Source of the DNA: Lathyrus oleraceus
Lineage: Eukaryota > Streptophyta > Magnoliopsida > Fabales > Fabaceae
Assembly: GCF_024323335.1 (NCBI RefSeq)
Contig: NC_066579.1
Location: 253,263,575-253,327,574 of the forward strand
Direction: 5' to 3'
Length of the DNA stretch: 64,000 nucleotides
Position numbers and translations under genes: made by a program. Below, piece by piece: positions 41,901-51,500 of the stretch. Below the pieces are notes generated by a model that saw only the letters and a list, made by a program, of their open reading frames with translations, was not told the origin of the DNA and ran no database searches. The stretch's first letter is position 1; every line of letters begins with the position of its first letter.

Positions 41901-43790
41901 AAGAAGCAAAATGCTTTGAAGAGATTAATTCAAGTTGATTTTGGTTTAGTTGTTTGTGATGAACTAACTTGGTTTATTTTGTAGGATGCTAACTCATTTG
42001 CTTTGAGTTTGTGCTTTGCACATGTGATTGATTGTGTTGTCTGTTGGTTCATAATTTGTCTGTTTTGACTTTGTGACTTGAATACTGATTATATTTGATT
42101 GATTTCAGGTACCATAGTCGCTTTAGTTCTTTGAGAACTAGCTATTGCTTTGCTTTGCTTAAGCATTGAGGTAGACTCTCTTGTCTCCATGTAGTCTGGA
42201 AGACCTGGCCTGTTACTTGGCCAGGCACCTGTCTGAAGTCCTCCTTAAGAGGCGATGTTTGTGCTTGTTTATTTTTGTCCCCAAGCAGATAAAGACCTTT
42301 TGTTAAGGCAATTGGCGGATAAAAGAGATATGCAATCTATCTCCCGCTATTCTGTTGAGTCGTCCCTCTGCTCACACCACTGTGTTGATGCATTGAGGAC
42401 AGTAACCCAAGATCTTGTACAGTTGTACAGTTGAGTCATTGTCTTAAGTGTAGAAGGGTTCCCACTTTCTGGACCCACACTTCATTTGTCTAAAGCTCTC
42501 CCAGGCCAGGGATAAGAGCTGTGAAGTCTCATCTTCACTCACCTTTCATCAGCTTCACTTTGACTCTCAATGTCAAGGTTAAGAGCTAACCTCACCTTGA
42601 TACAGAGGCTTGTTTGTCGAGGTTGACATGACCCCTCGACTAAAGCCTAGACTTGATGTTTGAGCCCCTTGTTGGTGTGTTTATTTCATGTTGTATGTGT
42701 TTGTGTGATGTGATTGTATCCCCTAGGTTTGCTAGACTCCGCGTAGTCTCGTTTGCCTGACAATTAAGGTAGCACGGTTCCTTCGTATAGGACTTCCTTT
42801 CTTGCTTGAGCTTTCCTAAAACACAAACAAACATTATCCCCTCTTAAGGATACGTCAACTCCTTCTACTACAGGTGAGTAAGTCTCCAAAGGTCGAGCAT
42901 CTGGTAGATTGCGTAGTGACGTCGTCCACTTAAAAAACACAAACCAACAAGAATAGTTTAGCCGAACTACGGCAACTCTGATTCTCATGTCCAGATGAGA
43001 TACGTAGGCACGAGATGCGATGTCTTGTCGAGTTTGACTAACAACTAACACTAATTCTTTTCTCTCGCCCTCGTTGCGATTGAGACCTTCCCCTTCTCTT
43101 GCCCCAGTTGCAATCGAGACCCTTCTTCTTCCTGTGTTGGTGTCAGGAGATGGATGTAAGCCCAGCGATTGGCATTCCGTATCCTCTTGTTGTGTGCTTG
43201 GAGTCCGGTATAAGTCCATCAAGTGGCATCTGGTTTCCAGTGTGGGCGTGTTTTGGTTCGGAATCTGATGTAAGCCCATCGATTGGCATTCGGATTCCAC
43301 GTTTGCCTGTGTCTGTTTTGTTGTGTGTGCGTGTTAGCCGAGCTACGAATGCTCCGATTCTTCTTCGTCCAAGAAGATACGTATGCATAGGATGCGACGT
43401 CCTAGCGGGCATGTTTTTCCCCAGTCCGAACTACTTTGACTCTGATGTCTATGCCCGATAGACTAAGTAGGCCCAGGATGCGATATCCTGCCGAGTCAGC
43501 CTCGTTTGTTTTCTTGTGTCTCTTTCAGCCTGTGTAGATGTTTGTGAGCAGTGTTTTAGCAACCATTTCCCTTCCTTTAGTGCGTGGATCCCGTCGAGTA
43601 CGACGGATGCGTAGGGGTGCTAATACCTTCCCTTCGCATAACCGACTCCCAATCCCATTCTCTTTGGTCGCGAGACCATGCTTTTTCCAGGTTTACTCTG
43701 AGCGTTTCCTTTCCCTCTTTTGGGATAAATAACGCACGGTGGCGGCTCTGTTGTTCTTGTTTTCCCACCGGTTTTTCGCGTAATGCGACA
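38907..43790 (+). repeat. Ogre-C LTR1 (4,884 bp)
   Basis: It begins TGTAGCACCTCAAATTTGCA and ends GTAATGCGACA, two bases before the primer site. The left 4 kb is AT-rich and I see no gene. From about 42960 to 43610 it carries three GAACTACG/GTAGGC hairpin modules, three GTAAGYCCA/TGGC hairpin modules and the CCGTCG-AGTA-CGACGG hairpin (43591-43606). GGATAAATAACGCACGG follows at 43723-43739, a TATA- or polyadenylation-like element conserved in all the Ogre LTRs here. Confidence 0.9.
42967..43470 (+). other. Hairpin-module region of Ogre-C LTR1
   Basis: Module II has outer stem CTACG/CGTAG around an inner stem. Copies: 42967-42971/43003-43007 with inner TCTCAT/ATGAGA (42983-42988/42995-43000); 43342-43347/43380-43383 (the last CGTAG base changed) with inner CTTCTT/AAGAAG (43360-43365/43371-43376); and 43431-43436 CTACTT/43465-43470 AAGTAG with inner GTCTAT/ATAGAC (43447-43452/43458-43463). 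Module I copies lie at 43145-43185, 43199-43239 and 43260-43298 (outer GGAATC/GATTCC in the third), each around TRTAAGYCCATCRATTGGCA-like cores. Stems change together between copies. Confidence 0.65.
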
Positions 43791-43792
43791 AC

Positions 43793-43813
43793 TGGCGACT
43801 CTGCTGGGGATTC
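43793..43813 (+). other. Primer-binding site of Ogre-C copy 1
   Basis: TGGCGACTCTGCTGGGGATTC begins two bases after LTR1. Its complement ends ...GAGTCG plus CCA, which fits a tRNA-Arg acceptor end. A tRNA-Arg primer is what I recall for Ogre elements; the isoacceptor was not checked. Confidence 0.85.
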
Positions 43814-44815
43814 TGAGAGGTTGACCTGTGCTGGTCCATCTTCCCTAAGCGAGTCTCTCCTAGCGTTCTCTAGGTTAGGGCTTTGGTTGCTTTTTGCTGT
43901 ATTACTTATTACATTCATTGTTTATTGTTTGCATTTATTGTTTGCATTAATATTTGCATTCATTCATATTCATCTGCTGTGCTGGCTGTGTTTCCTTGTT
44001 TGGGGTGGGAGTTACTCGAGGTAAAAGGCCCAATACCCAGGCTATGAGTGAAATCTAGGAAACCTAGGAATAGAGTGATTCATGGGAAGCGGGTGGTATG
44101 CGCCACTTAGCGGAACATTGATATCACGAGCAGTTCAGACTCTGATGGGGTATTATCGGTGCATACATCTGGTGTGCACAGGATGATATTCTTGAAAGGG
44201 TTATTTATCCTGTGTTTCTTTCTCGACCTTACCCTGGCCTAGATGACACCCGTGAGTGGGGAGGGAATGATCATTTTAACAGGTACAGTCGGTGACTTCT
44301 TGGTGACTCTTGGTACTGATGGTGACTGTGAATTAGGGACATCTATTTCTGGGACGCCAGAGTTTTGTCCGTGGTTTATCAGCGGGTTCCGTTTATTTCG
44401 GATCCCCGGGTTGAATTTGAGAGTATCTGTTCAGAGGATCTGGCTGTCATCCGTTCAGTGGATGTTCCTGTGGTGATAGTGATGTAATCTCCGGTTCCGT
44501 TTATTTCGGAACTCCCCAAGTCGGATTTATGGTGACTCAGTTGACTGGGACTGGTTCAGAGAATGGGTCTTCAGATGACTTGGTGGCCCAGTGACCTGCA
44601 TTCATGCATTTGCATCATCCCATTTTGCATTCATCTGCATTCAACCCATGTCGATCCGTACTCAGGGTCCATTGTTGATTGATATTCTGGTTGAGAGACA
44701 TCCAGATGTCAGAATATTATTGATGAAAAATTATCTGTCTCGGTGATGCTAGAAGCAAAGGAAGGAATATTCCTGGTACGGATAGACATTGCATGTGTGA
44801 GTCATACTAACCCAT
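43814..44815 (+). other. Ogre-C leader between primer site and gag (copy 1)
   Basis: About 1 kb with no ORF1; the extra ORF of Ogre-B is absent. Two hairpins share the loop TTTATTT: 44384-44407 (GGGTTCCG/CGGATCCC, one mismatch) and 44494-44512 (GTTCCG/CGGAAC, perfect). Near the end, TACTAAC (44805-44811) is followed by a T-rich stretch and TTTTGTAG ending at 44829, a well-formed plant-like branch point and 3' splice site just before the gag homology begins. Confidence 0.6.
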
Positions 44816-46183
44816 TTGCTGTTTTGTAGGTGTCAACCGGTGCGCATAGCTCGTTTGCTCAGATATCCTGCTAGGGGCAACAAATCCAAACTGATGGATC
44901 TTCCCAACACCGACATCCTTGAACTGAAAGAGATGGTGAGGGATTTGTTCAGTGTTGTGCAAGGGCTTGCCTTGGGGCAGAAAGCCATGGCTGAGAGATT
45001 GGAAAAGATTGAGAAGTGGCTGATGGTGGAGAAAGTTCAAGGAAAAGCTCCATCATCCGAAGTGACAAATCCCTCTGACTCTGTAGCAAAGGAACCCTCT
45101 GGCGGTGGCCTGCTCAAAAAAGAGGTTTACTCAAGTGGTGTGCCAGTAAAGAAGGAACGTGGTAAGGATCGTTATCACCCTTATGATGCTGCTGTAACCG
45201 CCCCTGTTGGTAATCCACTTGTACCACCGCAACAACCACCACCTCAACAGAAGGCACCGAGAGCTAGGAGCCAGGTGAAGAAGAAAAAGGAGGAGCGTCA
45301 GTTTGAGGAACCACCTGTGACCTACACCCTTGTGTTCAGGAGATTGAGGGATTTGGGGTTAGTCCGACCAAGGATTTTGATTCCCATAACACAACAGAAG
45401 AGGCCTGCACACTATGATGAGAATGCCAGTTGTGAGTTCCATTTTGAGATGCCCGGACACAGTATTGAGGGTAGTAGAGCTTTTAAGCATGTCGTCCAGG
45501 ACATGGTGGACTCTAAGACCATCAGCTTGGCACAGATAATGAAGGGGGATGTCAACCCTGTACCCAGGCAGGGTCCTGTAAAGATGAAGATGGTGAAAAA
45601 GGCCAAGAGAGGGATAAAGGTGTCTGAAAAGGGTCAGCTAAAGGTTCCAATGGCTGTGGTCCCAAAACCTCTGGTACAGGATGGAGCTTTCCCTGTTGTT
45701 GATAATTGTTGTGCGGCCGTCGCCACCGAGGGGTGTGTACTGATGGGGAATATGACTCAGAAGATGAAGGAAGTAGAAATGGAAGGTGGAAAACTTGAAA
45801 TGCCCAGTCAAGCAATCAAAACCGTCAAGGTGGAGAATGTTGTTGTTACTGAGAAGGAGAAGAAGTTGTCCATTTCTTCTTATAAACAAGCTCTAGAGGT
45901 GGTGAAGAACCAAGAGGCCCAAGGCTGGGGCAGGATCATTGACATAGTGGTAAAGGCAGACATGTTCGGGATTGGTTATCCAGATCAAGAGTCGTCTAGA
46001 CCAAACAGAGGACGTCGTCCGCCGTACATCTTTGTCAGTGCAGGAATGCTGGATTCTGATCATGCTTGTTCAGTGAGTGAAGAGACCGACCGTGACCGCG
46101 AGCTCGAGTTCTGGATAAAGTCGTGCGTGCCAGGCAACTGGAAGGCCTCCAAAATCGCCACTGTCACTCATCCTGAGGTGTAG
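44816..46183 (+). CDS. Ogre-C copy 1: shortened gag-protease ORF (455 codons)
   Basis: The first Met lies inside a possible splice acceptor, so translation may begin at MDLPNTDILELKEMVRDL (44894). Residues about 27-75 match the N-terminal coiled coil of Ogre-B gag. Residues about 165-245 (PPVTYTLVFRRLRDLGL, then CEFHFEMPGHSIEGS) match the end of gag with its zinc knuckle, but the last Cys is Ser here. Residues about 340-455 (SYKQALEVVKNQEAQGWGRI to NWKASKIATVTHPEV) match the tail after protease. The capsid domain and the DTGSS protease core are missing. So it is a frame-preserving internal deletion of gag-protease, about 1,100 codons reduced to 455. It is Lys-rich and Pro/Gln-rich in the middle. 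Its role, perhaps RNA binding, is only inferred. Confidence 0.75.
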   Translation: MLFCRCQPVRIARLLRYPARGNKSKLMDLPNTDILELKEMVRDLFSVVQGLALGQKAMAERLEKIEKWLMVEKVQGKAPSSEVTNPSDSVAKEPSGGGLLKKEVYSSGVPVKKERGKDRYHPYDAAVTAPVGNPLVPPQQPPPQQKAPRARSQVKKKKEERQFEEPPVTYTLVFRRLRDLGLVRPRILIPITQQKRPAHYDENASCEFHFEMPGHSIEGSRAFKHVVQDMVDSKTISLAQIMKGDVNPVPRQGPVKMKMVKKAKRGIKVSEKGQLKVPMAVVPKPLVQDGAFPVVDNCCAAVATEGCVLMGNMTQKMKEVEMEGGKLEMPSQAIKTVKVENVVVTEKEKKLSISSYKQALEVVKNQEAQGWGRIIDIVVKADMFGIGYPDQESSRPNRGRRPPYIFVSAGMLDSDHACSVSEETDRDRELEFWIKSCVPGNWKASKIATVTHPEV

Positions 46184-46433
46184 GATTTCTGGTTTTATTT
46201 TGTTTGCATGAAACCCATACGTTTTTCCCGAAACGCAATGGTCCATTGTAAGGGCCATCTCATGTGTTTCATTGTGCAACATTTTGCATCAGTAATGAAT
46301 GGATGTTTTTGTGATTAAAAGCGGTGTTCCCTGTTTTTCGCTTTTTGCAGTTTAAAAAAAAAATGGCAATGTTTTTATTCTCTTTCCTTTTGATTCATTT
46401 GGTACCAACCACAAACGTAACCATTCTCCTGAT

Positions 46434-47090
46434 CTCATCGATAACAATTCGGTTACATCTCTGTATGACTTCGACAATCCGATCTCTCATGCTGAAGAAT
46501 AAGGCGAAGAAGATCGTGACCTGCTGGAATTAGCCAGGTTGTTGAAACAAGAGGAGAAGGTGATTCAACCGCACGAGGAAAAGGTCAAGACTGTCCTCCA
46601 GTGAAGCGGAAACCGGTGCTAAAAGATGAGAACGTGTGTGGACCATCGAGACGTGAATAGAGCTAGTTCGAAAGATGAATTCCCGGTACTTCACGTTGAT
46701 GTATTGGTTGATAATGCAACTCAATTCTCGGTGTTTACCTTCATGGATGGCTTTCTGGCCAAAATCAAGTGGAATTGTCGCCAGATGATATGGAGTAAAC
46801 AATGTCCATCACACCAAAGAGTACCTTCTTGTTATAAGGTGAAGAAGAAGGCCGGTGCCACGGATCAAAGGGCTACGATGACTTCGTTTCATGATATGAC
46901 TCATCGTGAAAGCAAATGCCATGTTGATGACATGGTGGCAAAGTCCCAAGCAGAAGAAGGGCATCCAGTGGACTTGATCAAGTTGTTTGACTGGTTTGAG
47001 ATAACTCATACTGTTGAGTTCGAATCAGTGCACTTATGGAGGGCTGTCCAGTAAGCTGCCGAGGTTTGTGAACGGATAAGAGGAATCGAG
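46434..47090 (+). pseudogene. Ogre-C copy 1 RT relic
   Basis: Begins with the pre-RT segment (LYDFDNPISHAEE, stop at 46501) and DLLELARLLKQEEKVIQPHE. After a deletion at a DCP-type segment comes an open run of 142 codons (46626-47054). It contains MRTCVDHRDVNRASSKDE, FMDGF, GATDQRATMTSFHDM and CHVDDMVAKS, where the catalytic YVDD has become HVDD. Part of the palm (GFSGYNQI region) is damaged. It cannot be an active RT. Confidence 0.8.
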
Positions 47091-47299
47091 GTCGATCCTG
47101 CAAAAAAAACAACAAAAAAAAGAAGAGGAAAAGAAAAAAGAAAAAAAGAAAAGAACAGTGCAAGAAACGCCTGAACCTAAAACAAACGAAAAAGAAAGAA
47201 ATCAAATGGTTAGGTGGAATGATGACTGCCAAGGGGCATGGAAAGATAAAAGAATGAGTAGCAGGAACCTCCGATTCTAATGCATTCCGTGGAAGAAAC

Positions 47300-48360
47300 A
47301 AATGTTAATCTGGTACTTGACAGCCCTCGAGGGGTTTATGAGGTGCGTATTGGGTCAGCATGACTAGTCTCGTCAAAAAGAGCATGCAATTTACCTAAGC
47401 AAAAAGTTTATCGACTGTGAAACAATACACTCACTGCTCGAGAAAACTTGATGTACTTTGGCATAGGCTGCTCGCCGATTGAGACAGCATGCTGGTTCAT
47501 ACCACTTTGTGGATGTCCAAGATGGATCTGATCGAGTATGTGCTTGAGAAGTTAGCATTGAACGGACGGGTTGCGAAAGGGCAAATGGCGTCAACTGAAT
47601 ACGATATTCAGTCTACCTCCCAGAAAGCAATCAAGAGGAGGGTATTGTATGGTTATCTCGCCCAATAACCCGTTGATGATTCTCAACCCAGGAAGTCTGA
47701 AGTCCCTAATGAGGACATCTCGAGGTACTCGAATTGAAAGATTGAGAGTGACCGATCCCGGAGGAGGGGCCTGACCCTGAATCTGAACGGATTCTGATGT
47801 CTGATGGGGAGAGTTTAAAGTGAATGAGCTAGTGCTTCCCCGATAACATGTGAACGCACCAACGATGGTGGCTGAGTACGAAGTTGGTATCCTGAGTGTC
47901 GTACTTCGGTAAGTGCATCTACTGGGGCAACGCCTTTCTCACTCAAGCATAAGATGAAAGTGGTACTACCATTTGAGACTCATGTTTCATCACAGGAGTC
48001 CCGTTGGACGTAGACTTGAAAAAGATGAGTGGATAATGACTCGGTATGACGCGTTGGAGCCTGACTGAGGAAGAGGGCTGACAGTTGCTTGTCATGGGGC
48101 AGTTGTACCCGGTAAATGAAGCGTGTTGTTAACCGAGAAGTGCGACCTCGTGCGTGCCACGTGAGAGAGTTGGTTTTGAAAAAGATCCTTCTTCCTCAAC
48201 GATCGTAGGGGCAAGTGGACACCCAATCATGAATCCCCAGCATGGCCAAGAAGGTTTTCTCCGACAAAGCCTTGTTGCTGACGACCATGAGTGGCGAGGA
48301 TTTTCCATCCCCTGTGAATGCAGACGCAGTTAAAAGATACTTCGTGAAACAAAAGAGAGA
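47300..48360 (+). pseudogene. Ogre-C copy 1 RNase H and integrase relics
   Basis: LTALEGFMRCVLGQHD and AIYLSKKFIDCETIHSL (47310-47440) are RNase H. A degraded region to about 47800 follows, then STGATPFSL-like and integrase C-terminal pieces (47915-48350) ending ALLLTTMSGEDFPSPVNADA and VKRYFV. Stops and frameshifts are frequent. The pol stop codon found in Ogre-A (TAA after KKYFV) is altered here, so a short frame reads on into the hairpin array; this looks accidental. The zinc site and catalytic core of integrase are gone. Confidence 0.8.
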
Positions 48361-48364
48361 CCCG

Positions 48365-48556
48365 CTGGACAAAAAGAATAAAAGAGTCCAGGCAAAAAAG
48401 GGCATCCCGGCGAACCAAGAAAAAGAGAAAAGGTTCGGGCAAAAGTTAGGGATAATAAAAAAGAAAAAAATATACACCCGGCAAGTCGAAAACCCCACAA
48501 GGGCGACTTGGGCAAAAAAGGGTATCCCGGTGGACTGAAAACCGAAAGGGCGGTCC
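48365..48556 (+). repeat. Post-integrase hairpin array of Ogre-C copy 1 (4 units)
   Basis: Stems: CTGGAC 48365-48370 with GTCCAG 48386-48391; CGAACC 48411-48416 with GGTTCG 48432-48437; CAAGTCG 48482-48488 with CGACTTG 48504-48510, enclosing CCC-ACAA-GGG (48494-48503); GGACTG 48532-48537 with CGGTCC 48551-48556, enclosing CC-GAAA-GG. Each is followed by GGCAAAA and GGG. Against Ogre-A, unit 1 has a U-A pair where Ogre-A has U-G. Confidence 0.7.
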
Positions 48557-51500
48557 AGGCAAAAGAGGGATTGAAACGAACAACTGCGCCTAGCATGATC
48601 GTTTGAGCTTTAGATGACTCGGCTAATCTCCGGCAGGGGTCGATCGGAAGCGTCTGGTTCAAAAGGCCGAAAGTGCCGAAAGTCTTGAGGACATATGGGG
48701 TGTAACCGAGTTGGAACCCGATGAGATCACGGCTTCACATTGCCATTAGGATAGATTTTTCCTTTTGTGCGCAATCACCTCTTTCCAGGGATTGTTTCCT
48801 GTGTGTTGCTCGGTTTTGAGCCGTCTTTTTCAGTCAGTAAAATGCGTGTTCAGTCAAATAGTTTTGTTTTTGTTTTCATTACCGCTTTGATTACGAAAAC
48901 ATCCGTTTATTTTGATAAGAATATTTGCATTTTGAAACATGGAGATCCCTTCCGATGCATGCTTATAAGAGTGAAATCTGGAAATCTTATTCGGAAGTTT
49001 GAGTGACCAAGATGTTGAAACATGGGGCACGCTTTTATCTAACAATCTCTTGTGCGGGTACTGTTAGATATCTTCATTCGCTGGCAAGTAGTGATATGAA
49101 ACCTTTTGACAAAAGAGATCCCTGCAGAGCCCGACCAGGGGCAAAGGGTTAGACGAACAGTGAAAAGACGGTAAAGGATTACGACGACGATCCTGGAAAG
49201 TTAACCAAGAAGACTGTTCAAAGTCTAAGGACTGGAAAATTTGTATGAATCCCAGGAATTTGATCTTCGTGGGATGGATCAGAGAGTCCAGGCGAGTCTG
49301 GGAGTTCTCAAAAGTGGAAAGCCGACACTGTGGGTGGACGATGAATGCCGCTGTTCGACGAATCGACAGGCGCTCCGTGACGAATAGGCCATATCCCCCC
49401 AGTGGGTGTGAGAGGGTTATCTCCCTAACAGGTCTGAGATCAGTGTCTCCTCAGCAAGCCTGAAGGTTACCATATCCCCAGCGGAGTTGTGATTGTCTTC
49501 CAAGTCTGAAGATGTCTTCCCAGCAGAGGTTGTGTTGATAGTTTTCCCCAACAAGGTCCCCAAGAGGATCGGGTTCGGCGGGGCTATCCCCAGTAGAGGT
49601 AAGGATTGGTTGCCTCCTCTAGCAGAGTAATCCCATGCAGTTCGGGTCCGATGGAGGTCATCCCCAACAAAGGTTGTCTTTCCCCAGCAGGGTGGAAATG
49701 GACGTGGTAAATCCTCAACAGAGTTCCTGGAGCTCTCCGGTGTTGTCTCTGAAGGAGACGTGTTTTTATGCATTCATCATTTAGATAAGCATAGCATATT
49801 GCATCATTAGTGCGTAGCATTTCCATGATCATGGGGCATTGTGTAAAATAAAAAAAAACTCATGCATTAGCATTGCAAACATATCCATTAGCCCTAAAGT
49901 CGTGGTGACCAAGAATGGATTGTGGGAAGGAGTTTAGCCTCGCGCCTTTGGATTGATTTCGGAATTGGGTTCCCCAGCAAGGTAGAAAGGTGTTTCCCAA
50001 CAAGTGACTCCGCAAGTGAGCGGGTATTCCCAGCAGTGTTACTCCCCAGAATTGGTAACATTTGGCAAGCTTGGTTTGTTCTCCTAGCAGATGTGGGTGT
50101 GTTTGATCTCTCCATATAGAGCCGACCCCTTAAGCAGAAAAGTGTCTACCATTTCCTTCTGCGCTCCCCACTGAGTTATACCCTCGTGGATGATGGTTGT
50201 TTCCGGTCCCTCCCTGCACACCTAACGGGATGGGTTTTCCCTTTTGAGTTCTTTCCTCATTAGGATGAGTCTTGATTCAGTGTGCCTTTTTGGATCGATC
50301 CTAAATTGGCTTCCTACTGACTGTTTTCCCTGGGGCATAAATGAGTAGTTGCTCACTAGCCGACACTCATTCATTTGACCCTCAGCAGGAGTTTTGTTGG
50401 CCTCTACCTACAAACCGGTAGTTGTAAGTCCTATCTTTGTGGTTTTCTACCTGCTAGCTGGTAGTTATAAAATCCCACTTTCGTCCCCGACAGAGGCGGA
50501 TTTTGATCAACACCTGTACTACACGTTTGCTACAGTTGCTCCTGACAGCATTCAGGATTGATAATCCCCACAGAGGTTTATTTCCTCATCCGTTGGTGAA
50601 AGGAAGATTGATTCTCCCCAGTGAGACTCCTGCAAGTGTTTAACCTTGCCCAGACATGTAGATGTCAGTATCCCGTCAGCACCCGCGTGTGTTGCTTCTT
50701 TGGTGTCGGTAAACACCATCTTTCGGTGATTTCCCAGTCATGCGTAAGTGTCTGGTCTTCTTTTGATGTCGGTAAACGTCATCTTTCGATGTTCGTAACG
50801 TCGTCCTTCTTCCCTAGTGAAGATTCCTCCTCTCCGTTGGTGTCGATAAACGTCGAGTTTTTCCCGATCATCCGTTGATGATTTGGTTGTGTTCTCTCTC
50901 CCCAGAAGATTTCCTCCTCTCCGTTGGTGTCGATAAACGTCGAGTTTTTCCTATTCGTACGATGACGTCTAGTTGTACCCTTCCCCATGCGGATTTACCT
51001 CTCCGTTGGTTTCGATAAACGTTGAGTTTTTCTCATTCGTCCGTTGACGTCTGATGGTATACCCTATTTCCCAGTCATTCATTAATGTCTGGTTGATTCC
51101 CAACCAGAATCCCCAGTAGACGTCCTATTCGGTTTCTGATTGTGGTGCCTTTCCCTCGTGAAATGGCTTTCTCCTTCTCCGTTGGTGTCGATAAACGTCG
51201 AGCTTCTCCCTTTCGTCCGATGACGTCTGGTCGAGTCTTCCCAGTTCATCCGTCGTCCGTTGATGTCTGGTCTCCTTCTCCGTTGGTGTCGATAAACGTC
51301 GAGCTTCTCCCTTTCGTCCGATGACGTCTGGTCGAGTCTTCCCAGTTCATCCGTCGTCCGTTGATGTCTGGTCTCCTTCTCCGTTGGTGTCGATAAACGT
51401 CGAGCTTCTCCCTTTCGTCCGATGACGTCTGGTCGAGTCTTCCCAGTTCATCCGTCGTCCGTTGATGTCTGGTCTCCTTCTCCGTTGGTGTCGATAAACG

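Noticed and set aside
42764..43300. 178-codon antisense open frame, also open at 55891-56427
   Set aside because: It runs antisense through the LTR hairpin modules, has no protein-like composition, and is open in both copies simply because they are about 99% identical.
46626..47054. 142-codon open RT fragment in both Ogre-C copies as a functional small protein
   Set aside because: It lacks a complete palm, has HVDD instead of YVDD, and is a remnant within a frame-broken pol; openness in two close copies is weak evidence.
48242..48538. 98-codon frame ending in the hairpin array (also 61381-61677)
   Set aside because: Only the first 35 codons are integrase C-terminus; the rest is read-through into non-coding hairpins after loss of the pol stop.
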